Notes: generated from the letters alone by a model not told the origin. A DNA stretch of 64,000 nt from Planobispora rosea (GCF_014648175.1 NZ_BMQP01000048.1:1-64000), one strand, 5' to 3'; shown: positions 40,475-50,653, counted from the first letter of the stretch. Translations and numbers: made by a program.

Positions 40475-41224
40475 TCAGGGACGCGGCACGATGAGGCCGG
40501 TCTCGTAGGCGTGGATCACCGCCTGGGTGCGGTCGCGCAGGCCGAGCTTGGCCAGCAGCCGGGCGACGTGGGTCTTCACCGTGTGCTCGGTGACCACCAG
40601 CGCGGCGGCGATCTCGGCATTGGACAGGCCCTGGGCGATCAGCCGGAGCACCTCGACCTCACGCGGGGTCAGCGAACCGCTGTCCGCCCGGGGCCGCCGC
40701 TGCCGGGCGAACTCCGCGATCAGCCGCCGGGTGATCTTCGGGGCGAGCAGCGCGTCGCCCCGGGCCACCGTACGGACCGCCTCGGCCAGGTCGTTCGCCC
40801 GGACGTCCTTGAGCAGGAACCCGCTCGCCCCCGCGGTGAGCGCGTCATACACGTAGTCGTCCAGGTCGAACGTGGTGATCATGATGATCCTGGTCGCCTC
40901 GGTCTCCAGGATCCTGCGGGCCGCCTCGATCCCGCCCATCTCCGGCATCCGGATGTCCAGCAGGGCGACGTCCGGACGGGTGTCCCGGGCCAGCAGCACG
41001 GCCTGCGCGCCGTCCGGGGCGGTGCCCACCACGGTGATGTCGGGCTGGGCGTCGAGCACCGCCGCGAACCCGCGCAGCACGATCGGCTGATCGTCGGCGA
41101 CGAGCACGCGGATCGGACCGCCCGCAGTCGCGGGCCTGACGTCCGCGCTCGCCCCGGGGGCCGTCCCGGGAGTTCTGGGGCGGTCGGCGGCGGATCCGGC
41201 CGGAGAACGGTCTGCGGCGGTCAT
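40475..41224 (-). CDS. NarL/LuxR-type response regulator
   Basis: 249 aa from ATG 41224, overlapping the kinase stop by 4 bp. A disordered N-terminal ~35 residues leads to a receiver domain (about 37-155) with VADDQP, phospho-acceptor Asp90 (VALLDIRMPEMGG) and a late Lys (GFLLKDV). The C-terminal LuxR helix-turn-helix (about 184-245) has LTPREVEVLRLIAQGLSNAEIAAALVVTEHTVKTHVARLLAKLGLRDR. It is the partner of the kinase at 41221. Target genes are not evident in the window. Confidence 0.93.
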   Translation of the reverse strand: MTAADRSPAGSAADRPRTPGTAPGASADVRPATAGGPIRVLVADDQPIVLRGFAAVLDAQPDITVVGTAPDGAQAVLLARDTRPDVALLDIRMPEMGGIEAARRILETEATRIIMITTFDLDDYVYDALTAGASGFLLKDVRANDLAEAVRTVARGDALLAPKITRRLIAEFARQRRPRADSGSLTPREVEVLRLIAQGLSNAEIAAALVVTEHTVKTHVARLLAKLGLRDRTQAVIHAYETGLIVPRP

Positions 41225-42414
41225 TCGAGAGGGAGCCCCGTCTGGATCAGGAAGCCGCCGTTCGGGCCCGCTCCGGCGGTGAACCAGCCGCCGAGGGCGA
41301 GCGCCCGCTCGCGCATGCCGACCAGCCCGTGCCCGCCGTCGGGCTCCCCGGCCTTCTCGGCGGGGCCGGGGCCGTTGTCGGCGATGCGCAGGACCAGCAG
41401 GCCCGGGCGGTAGGCCAGCTCGATGGAGACGCGGGCCCCCGGCGCGTGCACGCGGGCGTTGGTCAGCGCCTCCTGAATGATCCGGTAGGCCGAGACGTCC
41501 ACGGCCTGCGGCACCTCGACCGGCTCGCCGACCACGTCCAGGTCGACCTCGCCGTCGTGCTGCGCGATCAGCTCGGGAAGCCGGGCCAGCCCCGGTTGCG
41601 GCGCGGTCTCCGGGGCGGAGGGGATGTCGGCGCGGAGCACGCCGAGCAGGCGGCGCATCTCGGTGAGGGTGCCGCGGGCGCTGGCCGCGATCTCGGCGAA
41701 CTCCTGTTTCGCCCGCTCGTCGAGGCCGGGGAGGGTGTAGGGCGCGGTCTCGGCCTGGACGGCGACCATCGAGATCGAGTGGGCCACGATGTCGTGCATC
41801 TCCCTGGCGATCCTCGCCCGCTCGGCCATCGCCGCCTGCTCGCGCAGGGCCTCCAGGTTGTCCGCCCGCACCTCCTTGATCTCCGTACGGCTCCGCCGCA
41901 CGTCCGCCACGAGCGCCGTCGCCAGGAGCGCGCCCGGCAGGACGACCAGGATGAGGCCATGGTCCCGCAGGTACCAGGACGAGGACGAGAACGGGTCCGA
42001 GGCGAAGAGCAGGAAAGCTGCGACGGCGGCGACGAGGAGCGCGCCGATGCCCGCGGTCAGGACCCAGGCGACCCCGCGGCTGAGCCGGCGCAGGATCGTG
42101 TAGAAGGAGATGACACCTGAGATCGTGACGGCGACGGGCGGGATGTTCACGCCCGCCAGCACCAGCCCGACGGCCCCGATGAAGGTCAGCGTGACGGCCA
42201 GCCACGGCTGGGACCGGCGGATCGCCAGCGGGGCCGTGGCCAGCACGGCGGGCAGGGTGGCCGGGGCCGAGTGGTCCGCTGCGACCTCCAGAAACGCGGC
42301 CACCGTGAGGACGGCCGCCACGACGAGGTTGGTGAGCGGCGAGGCGATGACACGCCCGAGGTCGAAGGCGGCCAGCTCCTCTTCGGCCCGGCTCAGCTTG
42401 GTGGTGACGTTCAT
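41221..42414 (-). CDS. Sensor histidine kinase (HisKA_3 family)
   Basis: 397 aa. Five to six membrane spans in residues 28-172 with almost no outside loop, suggesting sensing within or at the membrane. The dimerisation helix carries RARIAREMHDIVAHSISM with phospho-acceptor His207. An HATPase domain at about 290-395 has an N-box-like AYRIIQEALTNARVHA, LRIADNGPGP and GHGLVGMRERALALGG. It is co-transcribed and translationally coupled with the response regulator. The signal is unknown; the kinase group includes DesK/LiaS-type envelope sensors. Confidence 0.93.
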   Translation of the reverse strand: MNVTTKLSRAEEELAAFDLGRVIASPLTNLVVAAVLTVAAFLEVAADHSAPATLPAVLATAPLAIRRSQPWLAVTLTFIGAVGLVLAGVNIPPVAVTISGVISFYTILRRLSRGVAWVLTAGIGALLVAAVAAFLLFASDPFSSSSWYLRDHGLILVVLPGALLATALVADVRRSRTEIKEVRADNLEALREQAAMAERARIAREMHDIVAHSISMVAVQAETAPYTLPGLDERAKQEFAEIAASARGTLTEMRRLLGVLRADIPSAPETAPQPGLARLPELIAQHDGEVDLDVVGEPVEVPQAVDVSAYRIIQEALTNARVHAPGARVSIELAYRPGLLVLRIADNGPGPAEKAGEPDGGHGLVGMRERALALGGWFTAGAGPNGGFLIQTGLPLE

Positions 42415-42448
42415 GGATGAATCCTCCCGATCCCGGTGGAAGCTGTCG

Positions 42449-42859
42449 TCACTCCCAAGAGCGATCCGGCGGGCGGCGGTCCGCGTGGCCGGCGGGTTCG
42501 GCGCCGTGACCGGGCCGGGCCGGGCCGGTGCGGCCCTGGAGCAGGCGCAGGGCCTTCTCCTTCTCGAAGTCCAGGGCGCGGCGCGGGGCCTGCAGGCGGC
42601 CGATCCGCAGCCCCAGGTCCCGTACGGCCTGCGCGACGGCGGGCTCGCTCAGCACGCGCAGGGCGAAGGCCAGTTCGCCGGGGGAGATGTCGAAGCGCCG
42701 TTCCAGCTCCACGCCCTGGGCCACGGCCGACAGCTCCTCGGGGCCGAAGCGGCGGTGCGCCCCCTGCTCGCGCACCGGGGGGAGCAGGCCCAGCGACTCG
42801 CGGTACCGCAGCATCCGGGGGGACATGCCCAGCCGCTTCGCGGCCTCGGTGATTCGCAT
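42449..42859 (-). CDS. MerR-family transcriptional regulator
   Basis: 136 aa. The N-terminal winged helix reads MRITEAAKRLGMSPRMLRYRESLGLLPPVREQGAHRRFGPEEL (1-43), the standard MerR DNA-binding layout. The helical middle (about 45-110) would dimerise, and the last ~25 residues are disordered. There is no metal-binding cysteine, so a small molecule or protein is more likely the signal. A CTGACA-N6-TGTCAG palindrome overlaps its own -10, the usual MerR geometry. Divergent to the sahH gene, which starts 103 bp away and may be a target. Confidence 0.85.
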   Translation of the reverse strand: MRITEAAKRLGMSPRMLRYRESLGLLPPVREQGAHRRFGPEELSAVAQGVELERRFDISPGELAFALRVLSEPAVAQAVRDLGLRIGRLQAPRRALDFEKEKALRLLQGRTGPARPGHGAEPAGHADRRPPDRSWE

Positions 42860-42860
42860 T

Positions 42861-42878
42861 CTGACAATTCTATGTCAG
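42861..42878 (-). promoter_or_regulatory. Autoregulatory palindrome and -10 of the MerR gene
   Basis: On the minus strand CTGACATAGAATTGTCAG is an inverted repeat (CTGACA/TGTCAG) with the -10 box TAGAAT as its centre, ending 7 bp before ATG 42859. Confidence 0.65.
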
Positions 42879-42911
42879 TTTAGGCCCCGGAATTGTGCGC
42901 CGGGTGGTCCG

Positions 42912-42927
42912 GCGAGTCTAGACTCGC
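42912..42927. promoter_or_regulatory. Perfect 16-bp palindrome in the sahH promoter region
   Basis: GCGAGTCTAGACTCGC is a perfect palindrome. It contains a TAGACT -10-like box (42919-42924) 37 bp before the sahH ATG, so it is an operator candidate for sahH. Confidence 0.5.
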
Positions 42928-42955
42928 ATGCGTCGACTTCCGGGTAGAGGGGTAA

Positions 42956-44389
<1,434 letters not shown>

Positions 44390-44422
44390 GCCGTAGCCGG
44401 CATCGGACCGCAATCACGCCGG

Positions 44423-44446
44423 GGCCCTCGCAGACCTGCGAGGGCC
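44423..44446 (+). terminator. Hairpin terminator between the two SAH-hydrolase genes
   Basis: GGCCCTCGCA and TGCGAGGGCC form a perfect 10-bp stem around GACC, followed by TTCGGCC. It can separate the two genes' transcripts. Confidence 0.65.
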
Positions 44447-44486
44447 TTCGGCCTATCAGAGGGCTGCAGGGCCGTAGGGAGACGAC

Positions 44487-45728
44487 GTGGACGACGCGCT
44501 GCGGGAGGCCGGGGAACGCCGGATCGACTGGGCGACGCGGGCGATGCCGGTGCTCACCGCGATCGGGGCGCGGTTCGCGGCCGACCGGCCGCTGGAGGGT
44601 CTGCGGATCGCCGCCTGCCTGCACGTGACCGCGGAGACCGCGGTGCTGATGGGCGCCCTGCGGGCCGGGGGCGCGCAGATCGCGCTGGCCGCCTCGAACC
44701 CCCTGTCCACCCAGGACGACGTCGCCGAGGCGCTGGGCGACTACGGGATCGCCGTCCACGCGCGGGCGGGGGTCGACCGGGAGACTTACTACCGGCACAT
44801 CCACCGGGCGCTCGACATCGCCCCGCAGATCGTCCTGGACGACGGCTGCGATCTGGTGAACATCCTGCACACCGAGCGGACCGAGCTGCTCGACGGGGTC
44901 GCCGGGGGGTGCGAGGAGACCACGACCGGCATCATCCGGCTCCGGCAGATGGCCGCGGAGAAGGCGCTGCGGTTCCCGATGGTCGCGGTCAACGACACCC
45001 GCACCAAGCGGATGTTCGACAACCGGTACGGCACCGGCCAGTCCACCCTGGACGGCATCATGCGCGCCACCAACACCCTGCTGGCGGGCAAGACCGTGGT
45101 GGTCGCCGGGTTCGGCTACTGCGGCCGGGGCGTGGCCGAGCGGGCCAGGGGGCTGGGCGCCCGGGTGGTGATCACCGAGATCGACCCGGTCAAGGCCCTG
45201 GACGCCTCGCTCCAGGGCTACGAGGTGCGGCCGATGGCCGGGGCCGCGTCCCTGGGGGACGTGTTCGTCACGGTCACCGGGAACCGGGACGTGATCAGGG
45301 GTGAGCACCTGGCCGCGATGAAGGACGGTGCGATCCTGGCCAACGCGGGCCACTTCGACGTCGAGATCGACGTGCGCGCCCTGGACGAACTGGCGCAGGC
45401 CGTCCACCGCGGGGTGCGCCCGAACACCGACGAGTACGTCCTCGCCGACGGCCGCCGGCTCCTGCTGCTGGCCGAGGGACGCCTGGTCAACCTGACGGCC
45501 GCGGAGGGGCACCCGGCCGCGGTCATGGACATGTCCTTCTCCGCGCAGGCGCTGGCGGTGGCGTGGCTGGCCCGGGAGCACCCGCGGCCGGAGCCCGGCG
45601 TCTACGACGTCCCGGAGGAGGTGGACGTGGAGGTGGCGCGCCTGAAACTGGCGGCGACCGGGATCGAGGTGGACGAGCTGACCGGCGAGCAGGAGCGGTA
45701 TCTCCACTCCTGGCGGGCGGGGTCGTAG
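44487..45728 (+). CDS. Second S-adenosylhomocysteine hydrolase-like enzyme (short, archaeal/Thermotoga-like type)
   Basis: 413 aa from GTG 44487. Same fold as the gene upstream (HVTAETAVLMGAL, NPLSTQDDVAEAL, DDGCDLVNIL, VNDTRTKRMFDNRYGTGQS, GHFDVEIDV). It lacks the ~40-residue insert, its NAD motif is GFGYCGRG rather than GYGDVGKG, and it ends YLHSWRAGS without the Tyr-Arg-Tyr tail. These features match archaeal and Thermotoga-type enzymes, some of which act on S-inosylhomocysteine. A different NAD-binding mode or substrate is therefore likely. It is unlikely to be a recent duplicate of the neighbour. Confidence 0.88.
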   Translation: MDDALREAGERRIDWATRAMPVLTAIGARFAADRPLEGLRIAACLHVTAETAVLMGALRAGGAQIALAASNPLSTQDDVAEALGDYGIAVHARAGVDRETYYRHIHRALDIAPQIVLDDGCDLVNILHTERTELLDGVAGGCEETTTGIIRLRQMAAEKALRFPMVAVNDTRTKRMFDNRYGTGQSTLDGIMRATNTLLAGKTVVVAGFGYCGRGVAERARGLGARVVITEIDPVKALDASLQGYEVRPMAGAASLGDVFVTVTGNRDVIRGEHLAAMKDGAILANAGHFDVEIDVRALDELAQAVHRGVRPNTDEYVLADGRRLLLLAEGRLVNLTAAEGHPAAVMDMSFSAQALAVAWLAREHPRPEPGVYDVPEEVDVEVARLKLAATGIEVDELTGEQERYLHSWRAGS

Positions 45729-45757
45729 CCGCTCGCCGGGCCGTTCCCCGGGGCGGC

Positions 45758-46414
45758 TCAGAGCGCCGCCTGCATCCTGAGCATGCGGCGGATCTCGGCG
45801 GCCTGGGTGGAGGCGACGTCGTTGGCGAGTTCCCAGATCTTGATGTCCGACCCGCCGGTGAGGACCTGCTGGGACATCGTGATCGCACCCTGGTGGTGGG
45901 CGATCATCAGCTGGAGGAAGAGCCGGTCGAAGCCCTCGCCCGAGGCGGCCTTCAGCGCCTCCAACTGCTCGGGGGTGGCCATTCCGGGCATGCTCCCGTG
46001 CCCGGCGTGGTGGTCCGGCACCCGCTGTTCCCGCTGCTGCAGCCAGGAGGTCATGTACTGGATCTCCGGGGCCTGGGCGTCCTTGATGCGGGAGGCGAGC
46101 CCCTTCAGCTCCGCCGTCCGGGCCCGGGAGGGGGCCAGCAGGGCCATGTCCAGGGCCTGCCGATGATGGACGATCATGTCCTGGACGTACTTCACGTCCG
46201 CGGCGTTGACGGCCGGGGTGGGCACGAGCGTGGCGGCCTCCTCGGGGGCGGCCGTCCGCGCGGGTTCGCCGGGCCTGCCGGGGACGATGATCGGCGCGGT
46301 GGACCCGGTGGCGGAGCGGCGCCCGGGCTCGGCGCTGCAGGCGGACAGGGACAGGGCGAGGGCCGCGGTGAGAGTCAGGGCGGTGATGGACACGGGGATG
46401 AGCGCCGCGCGCAC
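45758..46414 (-). CDS. DUF305-family lipoprotein
   Basis: 218 aa from GTG 46414, chosen because AAGGAGG lies 5-6 bp upstream and a signal peptide follows (ALIPVSITALTLTAALALSLSACS, lipobox LSAC). The mature part is a helical DUF305 domain with two HH motifs, MIVHHRQALDMALL and LMIAHHQGAITMSQQVL, plus a Met/His-rich link (HHAGHGSMPGM) that could bind copper. DUF305 proteins are surface proteins often tied to metal handling. It is convergent with the short SAH-hydrolase and divergent from the LVIVD gene. Confidence 0.88.
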   Translation of the reverse strand: MRAALIPVSITALTLTAALALSLSACSAEPGRRSATGSTAPIIVPGRPGEPARTAAPEEAATLVPTPAVNAADVKYVQDMIVHHRQALDMALLAPSRARTAELKGLASRIKDAQAPEIQYMTSWLQQREQRVPDHHAGHGSMPGMATPEQLEALKAASGEGFDRLFLQLMIAHHQGAITMSQQVLTGGSDIKIWELANDVASTQAAEIRRMLRMQAAL

Positions 46415-46729
46415 CCGGCCTCCTTCGGGGGTGGGGTCCGTGCCCAGCAACCTAACCCCGGAGGATCCGGCGGGTAAAGACGGGGGACGCACAAGCTTTC
46501 GCGGCGGGAGACGCCTGGCCGCGAGCATGATCTCCACCAGGGCGTCCGCCCGCCCGAAGGAAGATCATCTTCTGGTTTGCCGTCAACCCTATAGCTCTCA
46601 GTTGTCAGGGTAAAGACGTCAAAGTAGATGTTTCCCCTTACAGGGTGATGTCTGGCCGATTTGACCGATGGGACTGACAATTTGGGTCGTTTCTGCGTGC
46701 CTTCTTCTCGCTCTCTCAGGAGGCTCCGA
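46415..46729. other. Divergent promoter region, DUF305 versus LVIVD genes
   Basis: 315 bp with an AT-rich centre (46570-46690). CAGGGTAAAGACGTC near 46606 and TTACAGGGTGATGTC near 46637 form a rough direct repeat. TTGTCA near 46601 and TTGACC near 46658 are possible -35 elements. No gene seen. Confidence 0.35.
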
Positions 46730-48118
46730 GTGCTCACCCCTCGAAGAATCGGCCGTACGCTCATCATGGCGGTGGCCGCAGTCGCGCTACTCGCGCCCGC
46801 CGTACAGGCGTTGACGGCGGAGATCCCGCCGCCGGACCAGATCGTCACCAGCCCCAACGTCACCCACGTGAAGACGGTGCCCAAGCCCGACGGGCTGACG
46901 ACCACCATCAACACCGACATCGCCTTCCAGGACGGCTACGCCTACGTCGGCAACTACGGCGGCTTCGCCATCTACGACATCCGCAACCCGAAGCAGGCCC
47001 AGGTCGTCAGCACCGTGGTCTGCCCCGGCTCGCAGATGGACGTGTCGGTCTACGGCGACCTCCTCTTCGGCGCCGTCGACTCCTCCCGCAACAACGACTC
47101 CTGCAGCAGCACCGGGCAGGACGCCTCGATCAAGGAGTCGTGGGAGGGCGTCCGGATCTTCGACATCAGCGACAAGGCCAACCCGAAGTACATCAAGTCC
47201 GTCGAGACCAACTGCGGCTCGCACACCCTGACCCTGGTCCCGGGCAAGGGCTCGGACCGGCGGCGCAACGTCTACCTGTACGTCTCCTCCTACCGGCCGG
47301 CCGCCAACTTCCCGGACTGCCAGCCACCGCATGACAAGATCTCCGTCATCAAGGTGCCGCTCAGGAACCCGGAGGCCGCGGCCGTCGTGGCCACCCCGGT
47401 GGTCTTCCCCGACGGGGGCAACGAGACCCAGCCGGGCCTGCTGCTGCCCACCAGCGGCTGCCACGACATCACCGTCTACGCCGAGAAGAACATCGCCGCC
47501 GGTGCCTGCATGGGCGACGGCGTGCTCTTCGACATCTCCGACCGGCTGAACCCGGTGGTGACCGCCCGCGTCACCGACCCGAACTTCGCGTTCTGGCACT
47601 CGGCGACGTTCAACAACTCCGCCACCAAGGTCGTCTTCACCGACGAGCTCGGCGGCGGCTCCGGCGCCACCTGCAACGAGGCCACCGGCCCGAACCGCGG
47701 CGCCGACGCCATCTACGACATCGTCGAGGGCCAGCTCGTCTTCAAGAGCTACTTCAAGATCTCCCGTCACCAGGCCGACAACGAGAACTGCGTCGCCCAC
47801 AACGGCTCGCTCATCCCGGTCAAGGGCAAGGACATCATGGCCCAGGCCTGGTACCAGGGCGGCGTGTCGATCTGGGACTTCACCGACTCGGCCAACCCGA
47901 GGGAGATCGGGTTCTTCGAGCGCGGACCGGAGACCACCCCCGGCGGGGGCGGCATCTGGTCGGCCTACTACTACAACGGTCACATCTACGGCAGCGACTT
48001 CCACAAGGGACTCGACGTCATAAAGATCAATGACAGACTCACCGATCCGGCCCGCTGGGTCCGGATGGACCGGCTGAACGTGCAGACCCAGGAATCCTTC
48101 CACGGCCGCCACTGGTAA
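46730..48118 (+). CDS. Secreted LVIVD-repeat (beta-propeller-like) protein
   Basis: 462 aa from GTG 46730, chosen because AGGAGG lies 6 bp upstream. A signal peptide (GRTLIMAVAAVALLAPAVQA, about 8-27) is followed by repeated blades: DGYAYVGNYGGFAIYDIRNPKQAQVV, ESWEGVRIFDISDKANPKYIKSV, GDGVLFDISDRLNPVVTARV, YQGGVSIWDFTDSANPREIGFF and YYYNGHIYGSDFHKGLDVIKI. These are LVIVD-type propeller repeats seen in surface adhesion or scaffold proteins. Cysteines (CPGS, DSCSS, NCGS, DCQP, GCHD, GACMG) could form disulfides. A 15-bp-stem terminator follows. Ligand unknown. Confidence 0.85.
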   Translation: MLTPRRIGRTLIMAVAAVALLAPAVQALTAEIPPPDQIVTSPNVTHVKTVPKPDGLTTTINTDIAFQDGYAYVGNYGGFAIYDIRNPKQAQVVSTVVCPGSQMDVSVYGDLLFGAVDSSRNNDSCSSTGQDASIKESWEGVRIFDISDKANPKYIKSVETNCGSHTLTLVPGKGSDRRRNVYLYVSSYRPAANFPDCQPPHDKISVIKVPLRNPEAAAVVATPVVFPDGGNETQPGLLLPTSGCHDITVYAEKNIAAGACMGDGVLFDISDRLNPVVTARVTDPNFAFWHSATFNNSATKVVFTDELGGGSGATCNEATGPNRGADAIYDIVEGQLVFKSYFKISRHQADNENCVAHNGSLIPVKGKDIMAQAWYQGGVSIWDFTDSANPREIGFFERGPETTPGGGGIWSAYYYNGHIYGSDFHKGLDVIKINDRLTDPARWVRMDRLNVQTQESFHGRHW

Positions 48119-48144
48119 CCGGTCACGCGGAATGTGAGGGATGA

Positions 48145-48177
48145 CGAGGGGGCGGCGGGATTCCCGCCGCCCCCTCG
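48145..48177. terminator. Strong bidirectional hairpin terminator
   Basis: CGAGGGGGCGGCGGG and CCCGCCGCCCCCTCG form a perfect 15-bp stem with an ATT loop, between the convergent LVIVD and RDD genes. Confidence 0.8.
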
Positions 48178-48240
48178 GCGTGCCCGCCGCCGGGGAGACG
48201 GGCGGGAGGAACGGAATGGCTCAGGCCGGAAACGAGAGGC

Positions 48241-49167
48241 TCAGGCCGGAGGGGTGAAACCTCCGCCCGCGGGGCCGTGCGGCCGAGGCGCGGGGCCGTT
48301 CGGCTGGGACGCGGCGGCGTAGGGCTGGGCGGCGGCGTAGCCCTGATGGGGCCGGGGCGCGGCGGTGTGGGGCTGGGCGGGGAGGTACGGCGCCGCGGCC
48401 GGGGTGGTGGCGCGGGCCGCGGCGCGGCGCAGCAGCCGCTGCAGATGGCGCTCGCGGCGCTCGGCCAGGACGGCTGAGAGGTAGGCGTGCGGCGGCACGC
48501 CCGGCGGCGGGGGCGGGGCGACGAACGCGGTCATCCGGGCCGCGATGCGCGTCCCCATCTCGTGCTGGACGGCGGGGGACAGGTCGCGCCAGCGCGCGAG
48601 GTACTGCCGGGCGGTGTGGATCAGCTCCTCCGGCAGCTGGGACAGCTCCAGCGTCGCCGCCCACCCGGCCAGCTGCGGCGGCATCTGCGGGGGCGGGCCG
48701 GCGTTCCGCGGACCGCGCTCGGAGATCACCATCGTCCCGGCGAAGACGTCGCCGAGCCGCTTGCCCTTGGGGGAGATGAGCGAGCAGATGACGGCCGGGC
48801 CGCCGCTGAGCGTGTAGATCTCCACGAATCCCGACAGCGCCCGGAACAGCGCCTGCCGGAACAACTCGGGGCTGCCGTCGTCTCCGACCACCCGCAGCCC
48901 GCAGGCGATCTTGCCCAGCGTGCGCCCGCGGGTCAGCGTCTCCGTCAGCACCGGATACCCGACGAACACCAGCACGGTGAACAGGATCAGGAGCGCTGTC
49001 AGCAGCGCGGGGTCCACGACGGTGATGGTGTTGGACAGGAGGAGGTAGATGGCGATCATCGACCCCGTCTGGACGAGGAAGTCGAGCAGGAAGGCGGCCG
49101 CCCGGATCGGCAACTGCGCGATCTGCACATCGACGACGACCGCGTCACCGGTTACCAGATCGGACAC
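48241..49167 (-). CDS. RDD-family membrane protein
   Basis: 308 aa from GTG 49167. The RDD domain (about 15-150) opens with IRAAAFLLDFLVQTGSMIAIYLLL (Arg and Asp of the RDD name), then RGRTLGKIACGLRVVGDDG and SPKGKRLGDVFAGTMVI, with four to five spans. The last ~100 residues are a soluble helix-plus-Pro/Gln-rich tail (AAQPYAAASQPNGPAPRPHGP). The family's role is poorly defined, though some members affect ion homeostasis. It is divergent from spoIIM-like, a pairing that recurs in actinobacteria together with the MoxR/DUF58 genes found downstream. Confidence 0.85.
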   Translation of the reverse strand: MSDLVTGDAVVVDVQIAQLPIRAAAFLLDFLVQTGSMIAIYLLLSNTITVVDPALLTALLILFTVLVFVGYPVLTETLTRGRTLGKIACGLRVVGDDGSPELFRQALFRALSGFVEIYTLSGGPAVICSLISPKGKRLGDVFAGTMVISERGPRNAGPPPQMPPQLAGWAATLELSQLPEELIHTARQYLARWRDLSPAVQHEMGTRIAARMTAFVAPPPPPGVPPHAYLSAVLAERRERHLQRLLRRAAARATTPAAAPYLPAQPHTAAPRPHQGYAAAQPYAAASQPNGPAPRPHGPAGGGFTPPA

Positions 49168-49174
49168 ACCACCG

Positions 49175-49241
49175 ACCCTACCGCCTGCCGCCGACCGGTA
49201 GGGATGCCGCGTGGCGGTTTCCGGAGCGCGGACAATAGGCT
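49175..49241. promoter_or_regulatory. Divergent -10 boxes for the RDD and SpoIIM-like genes
   Basis: Minus strand: TAGGGT (49175-49180), 7 bp before GTG 49167. Plus strand: TAGGCT (49236-49241), 6 bp before GTG 49248. Both indicate leaderless messages. Confidence 0.5.
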
Positions 49242-49247
49242 CGGGAC

Positions 49248-50240
49248 GTGGACATCGACGCATTCGTGACCGCCCATCAGCCGACGTGGGACCGCCTGGA
49301 GCAGCTGGTGAAGCGGCGCCGGTCACTCGACGGGGCCGAGATCGACGAGCTGGTCGAGCTCTACCAGCGGGTCGCGACGCATCTGTCCATCGTGCGCTCG
49401 TCGTCACGTGACCCGCTGCTGGTCGGACGGCTCTCGTCCCTGGTGGCCAGGGCACGCTCGGCCGTCACCGGGGCGCACGCCCCCGCCTGGCGGGAGTTCG
49501 TCCGATTCTGGACGGTCTCCTTCCCCGTCGTCGCCTACCGGGCCTGGCGCTGGTGGCTGGGGGCGACGCTCGCCTCGACGGCGGTCGCCGTGGCCATGGG
49601 GGCGTGGCTGGTGAGCAGCCCCGAGGCGCAGGCGGCCGTCGGCACCCCCGAGGAGATCCGCCAGCTCGTCGAGCACGACTTCGCCGACTACTACAGCGAG
49701 AACCCCGCGGGCTCCTTCGCCGCCCAGGTGTGGGTGAACAACGCCTGGGTGGCGGCGCAGGCCATCGCGTCCGCGATCCTGCTGGGCCTTCCCATCCTGT
49801 ACATCCTGCTGCTGAACGCGGTCAACGTCGGGGTCACCGGGGGCGTGATGGTCGCGGCGGGCAAGGGTGACGTCTTCTTCGGGCTGATCACCCCGCACGG
49901 GCTGCTGGAGCTCACCGCCGTGTTCCTCGCGGCCGGGGCGGGCCTGCGGCTGGGCTGGGCCGCGATCGACCCGGGGCCGCGACCGCGCGGGCAGGTCCTG
50001 GCCGAGCAGGGACGCGCGATCGTGAGCGTCGCCCTCGGCCTGGTCGCCGTGCTGCTCGTCTCGGGCCTGATCGAGGCGCTGGTCACCCCCTCCCCGCTGC
50101 CGACCTGGGCGCGCATCGGCATCGGGGTCGTCGCCGAGGCCGTCTTCATCGCCTACGTCGTGTACTTCGGCCGCCGGGCCGCCCGGGAGGGCGAGAGCGG
50201 CGACGTGGAGCGGGCCCCCGACGTCGTCCCCGCCGCCTGA
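49248..50240 (+). CDS. Stage II sporulation protein M (SpoIIM)-like membrane protein
   Basis: 330 aa. The cytoplasmic start DIDAFVTAHQPTWDRLEQLVKRRRSLDGAEIDELVELYQRVATHLS is typical of this family. Five to six spans follow from about 95 (WWLGATLASTAVAVAMGAWLV), with GLITPHGLLELTAVFLAAGAGLRLGWA near 208-234 as the conserved core. Firmicute SpoIIM works in septal peptidoglycan removal during engulfment; actinobacterial homologues are common in non-engulfing species and their role is not established. The neighbouring RDD and MoxR-type genes form a recurrent gene set. Confidence 0.88.
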   Translation: MDIDAFVTAHQPTWDRLEQLVKRRRSLDGAEIDELVELYQRVATHLSIVRSSSRDPLLVGRLSSLVARARSAVTGAHAPAWREFVRFWTVSFPVVAYRAWRWWLGATLASTAVAVAMGAWLVSSPEAQAAVGTPEEIRQLVEHDFADYYSENPAGSFAAQVWVNNAWVAAQAIASAILLGLPILYILLLNAVNVGVTGGVMVAAGKGDVFFGLITPHGLLELTAVFLAAGAGLRLGWAAIDPGPRPRGQVLAEQGRAIVSVALGLVAVLLVSGLIEALVTPSPLPTWARIGIGVVAEAVFIAYVVYFGRRAAREGESGDVERAPDVVPAA

Positions 50241-50352
50241 CGCCGTCCCACTCCCGCCCCTTCGCCTGGTGGCGGGCTGAGGGGAGCGGATCGATCCTGC
50301 GGGTGCCGTAGAGCCCATGGACCGTACCTGGCTCTGTGTCCTCGACACCTCG

Positions 50353-50372
50353 CTATATCGATTTTTGTATAG
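50353..50372 (+). promoter_or_regulatory. AT-rich inverted repeat/-10 region of the second toxin-antitoxin pair
   Basis: CTATATCGATTTTTGTATAG pairs CTATA with TATAG. It includes TATAGT (50368-50373), a -10 box 4 bp before ATG 50378. Likely operator for the XRE antitoxin. Confidence 0.5.
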
Positions 50373-50377
50373 TCGGC

Positions 50378-50653
50378 ATGCTCGCCTCCCAGGCGACCAC
50401 CCTCGGTGAGCCGTACTCCCGCCACCTCGGCGGCAGAGTCCGCGAACTGCGCTTCAACCTGGACGGCAGCGCCGTCCGCATCACCTACTGGCTCGCCCCC
50501 GGACAACGGATCGTGCTCCTCACGGTGTTCCGCAAGACCCGGCAGCACGAGGAAGCGGAGATCGAGCGGGCACGACAGACGCAGAAGGCGTGCGAAGCCG
50601 AACACGGCCCCGCCGCGCACGCCTACGACCGGGCAGAGGAGTCGAAATCATGA
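50378..50653 (+). CDS. HigB/RelE (Gp49-like) toxin, short at the N-terminus
   Basis: 91 aa from ATG 50378; an in-frame GTG at 50336 would lie upstream of the -10 box. It starts directly in TTLGEPYSRHLGGRVRELRFNLDGSAVRITYWLAPGQRIVLLTVFRKTRQHEEAEIERARQ, the middle and end of the Gp49/HigB toxin fold. Family members usually have ~35 residues of helix before this, and no such coding sequence is visible upstream in any frame. It may be a naturally short form or a 5'-truncated gene. It is coupled to an XRE antitoxin gene by an ATGA overlap. Confidence 0.72.
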   Translation: MLASQATTLGEPYSRHLGGRVRELRFNLDGSAVRITYWLAPGQRIVLLTVFRKTRQHEEAEIERARQTQKACEAEHGPAAHAYDRAEESKS

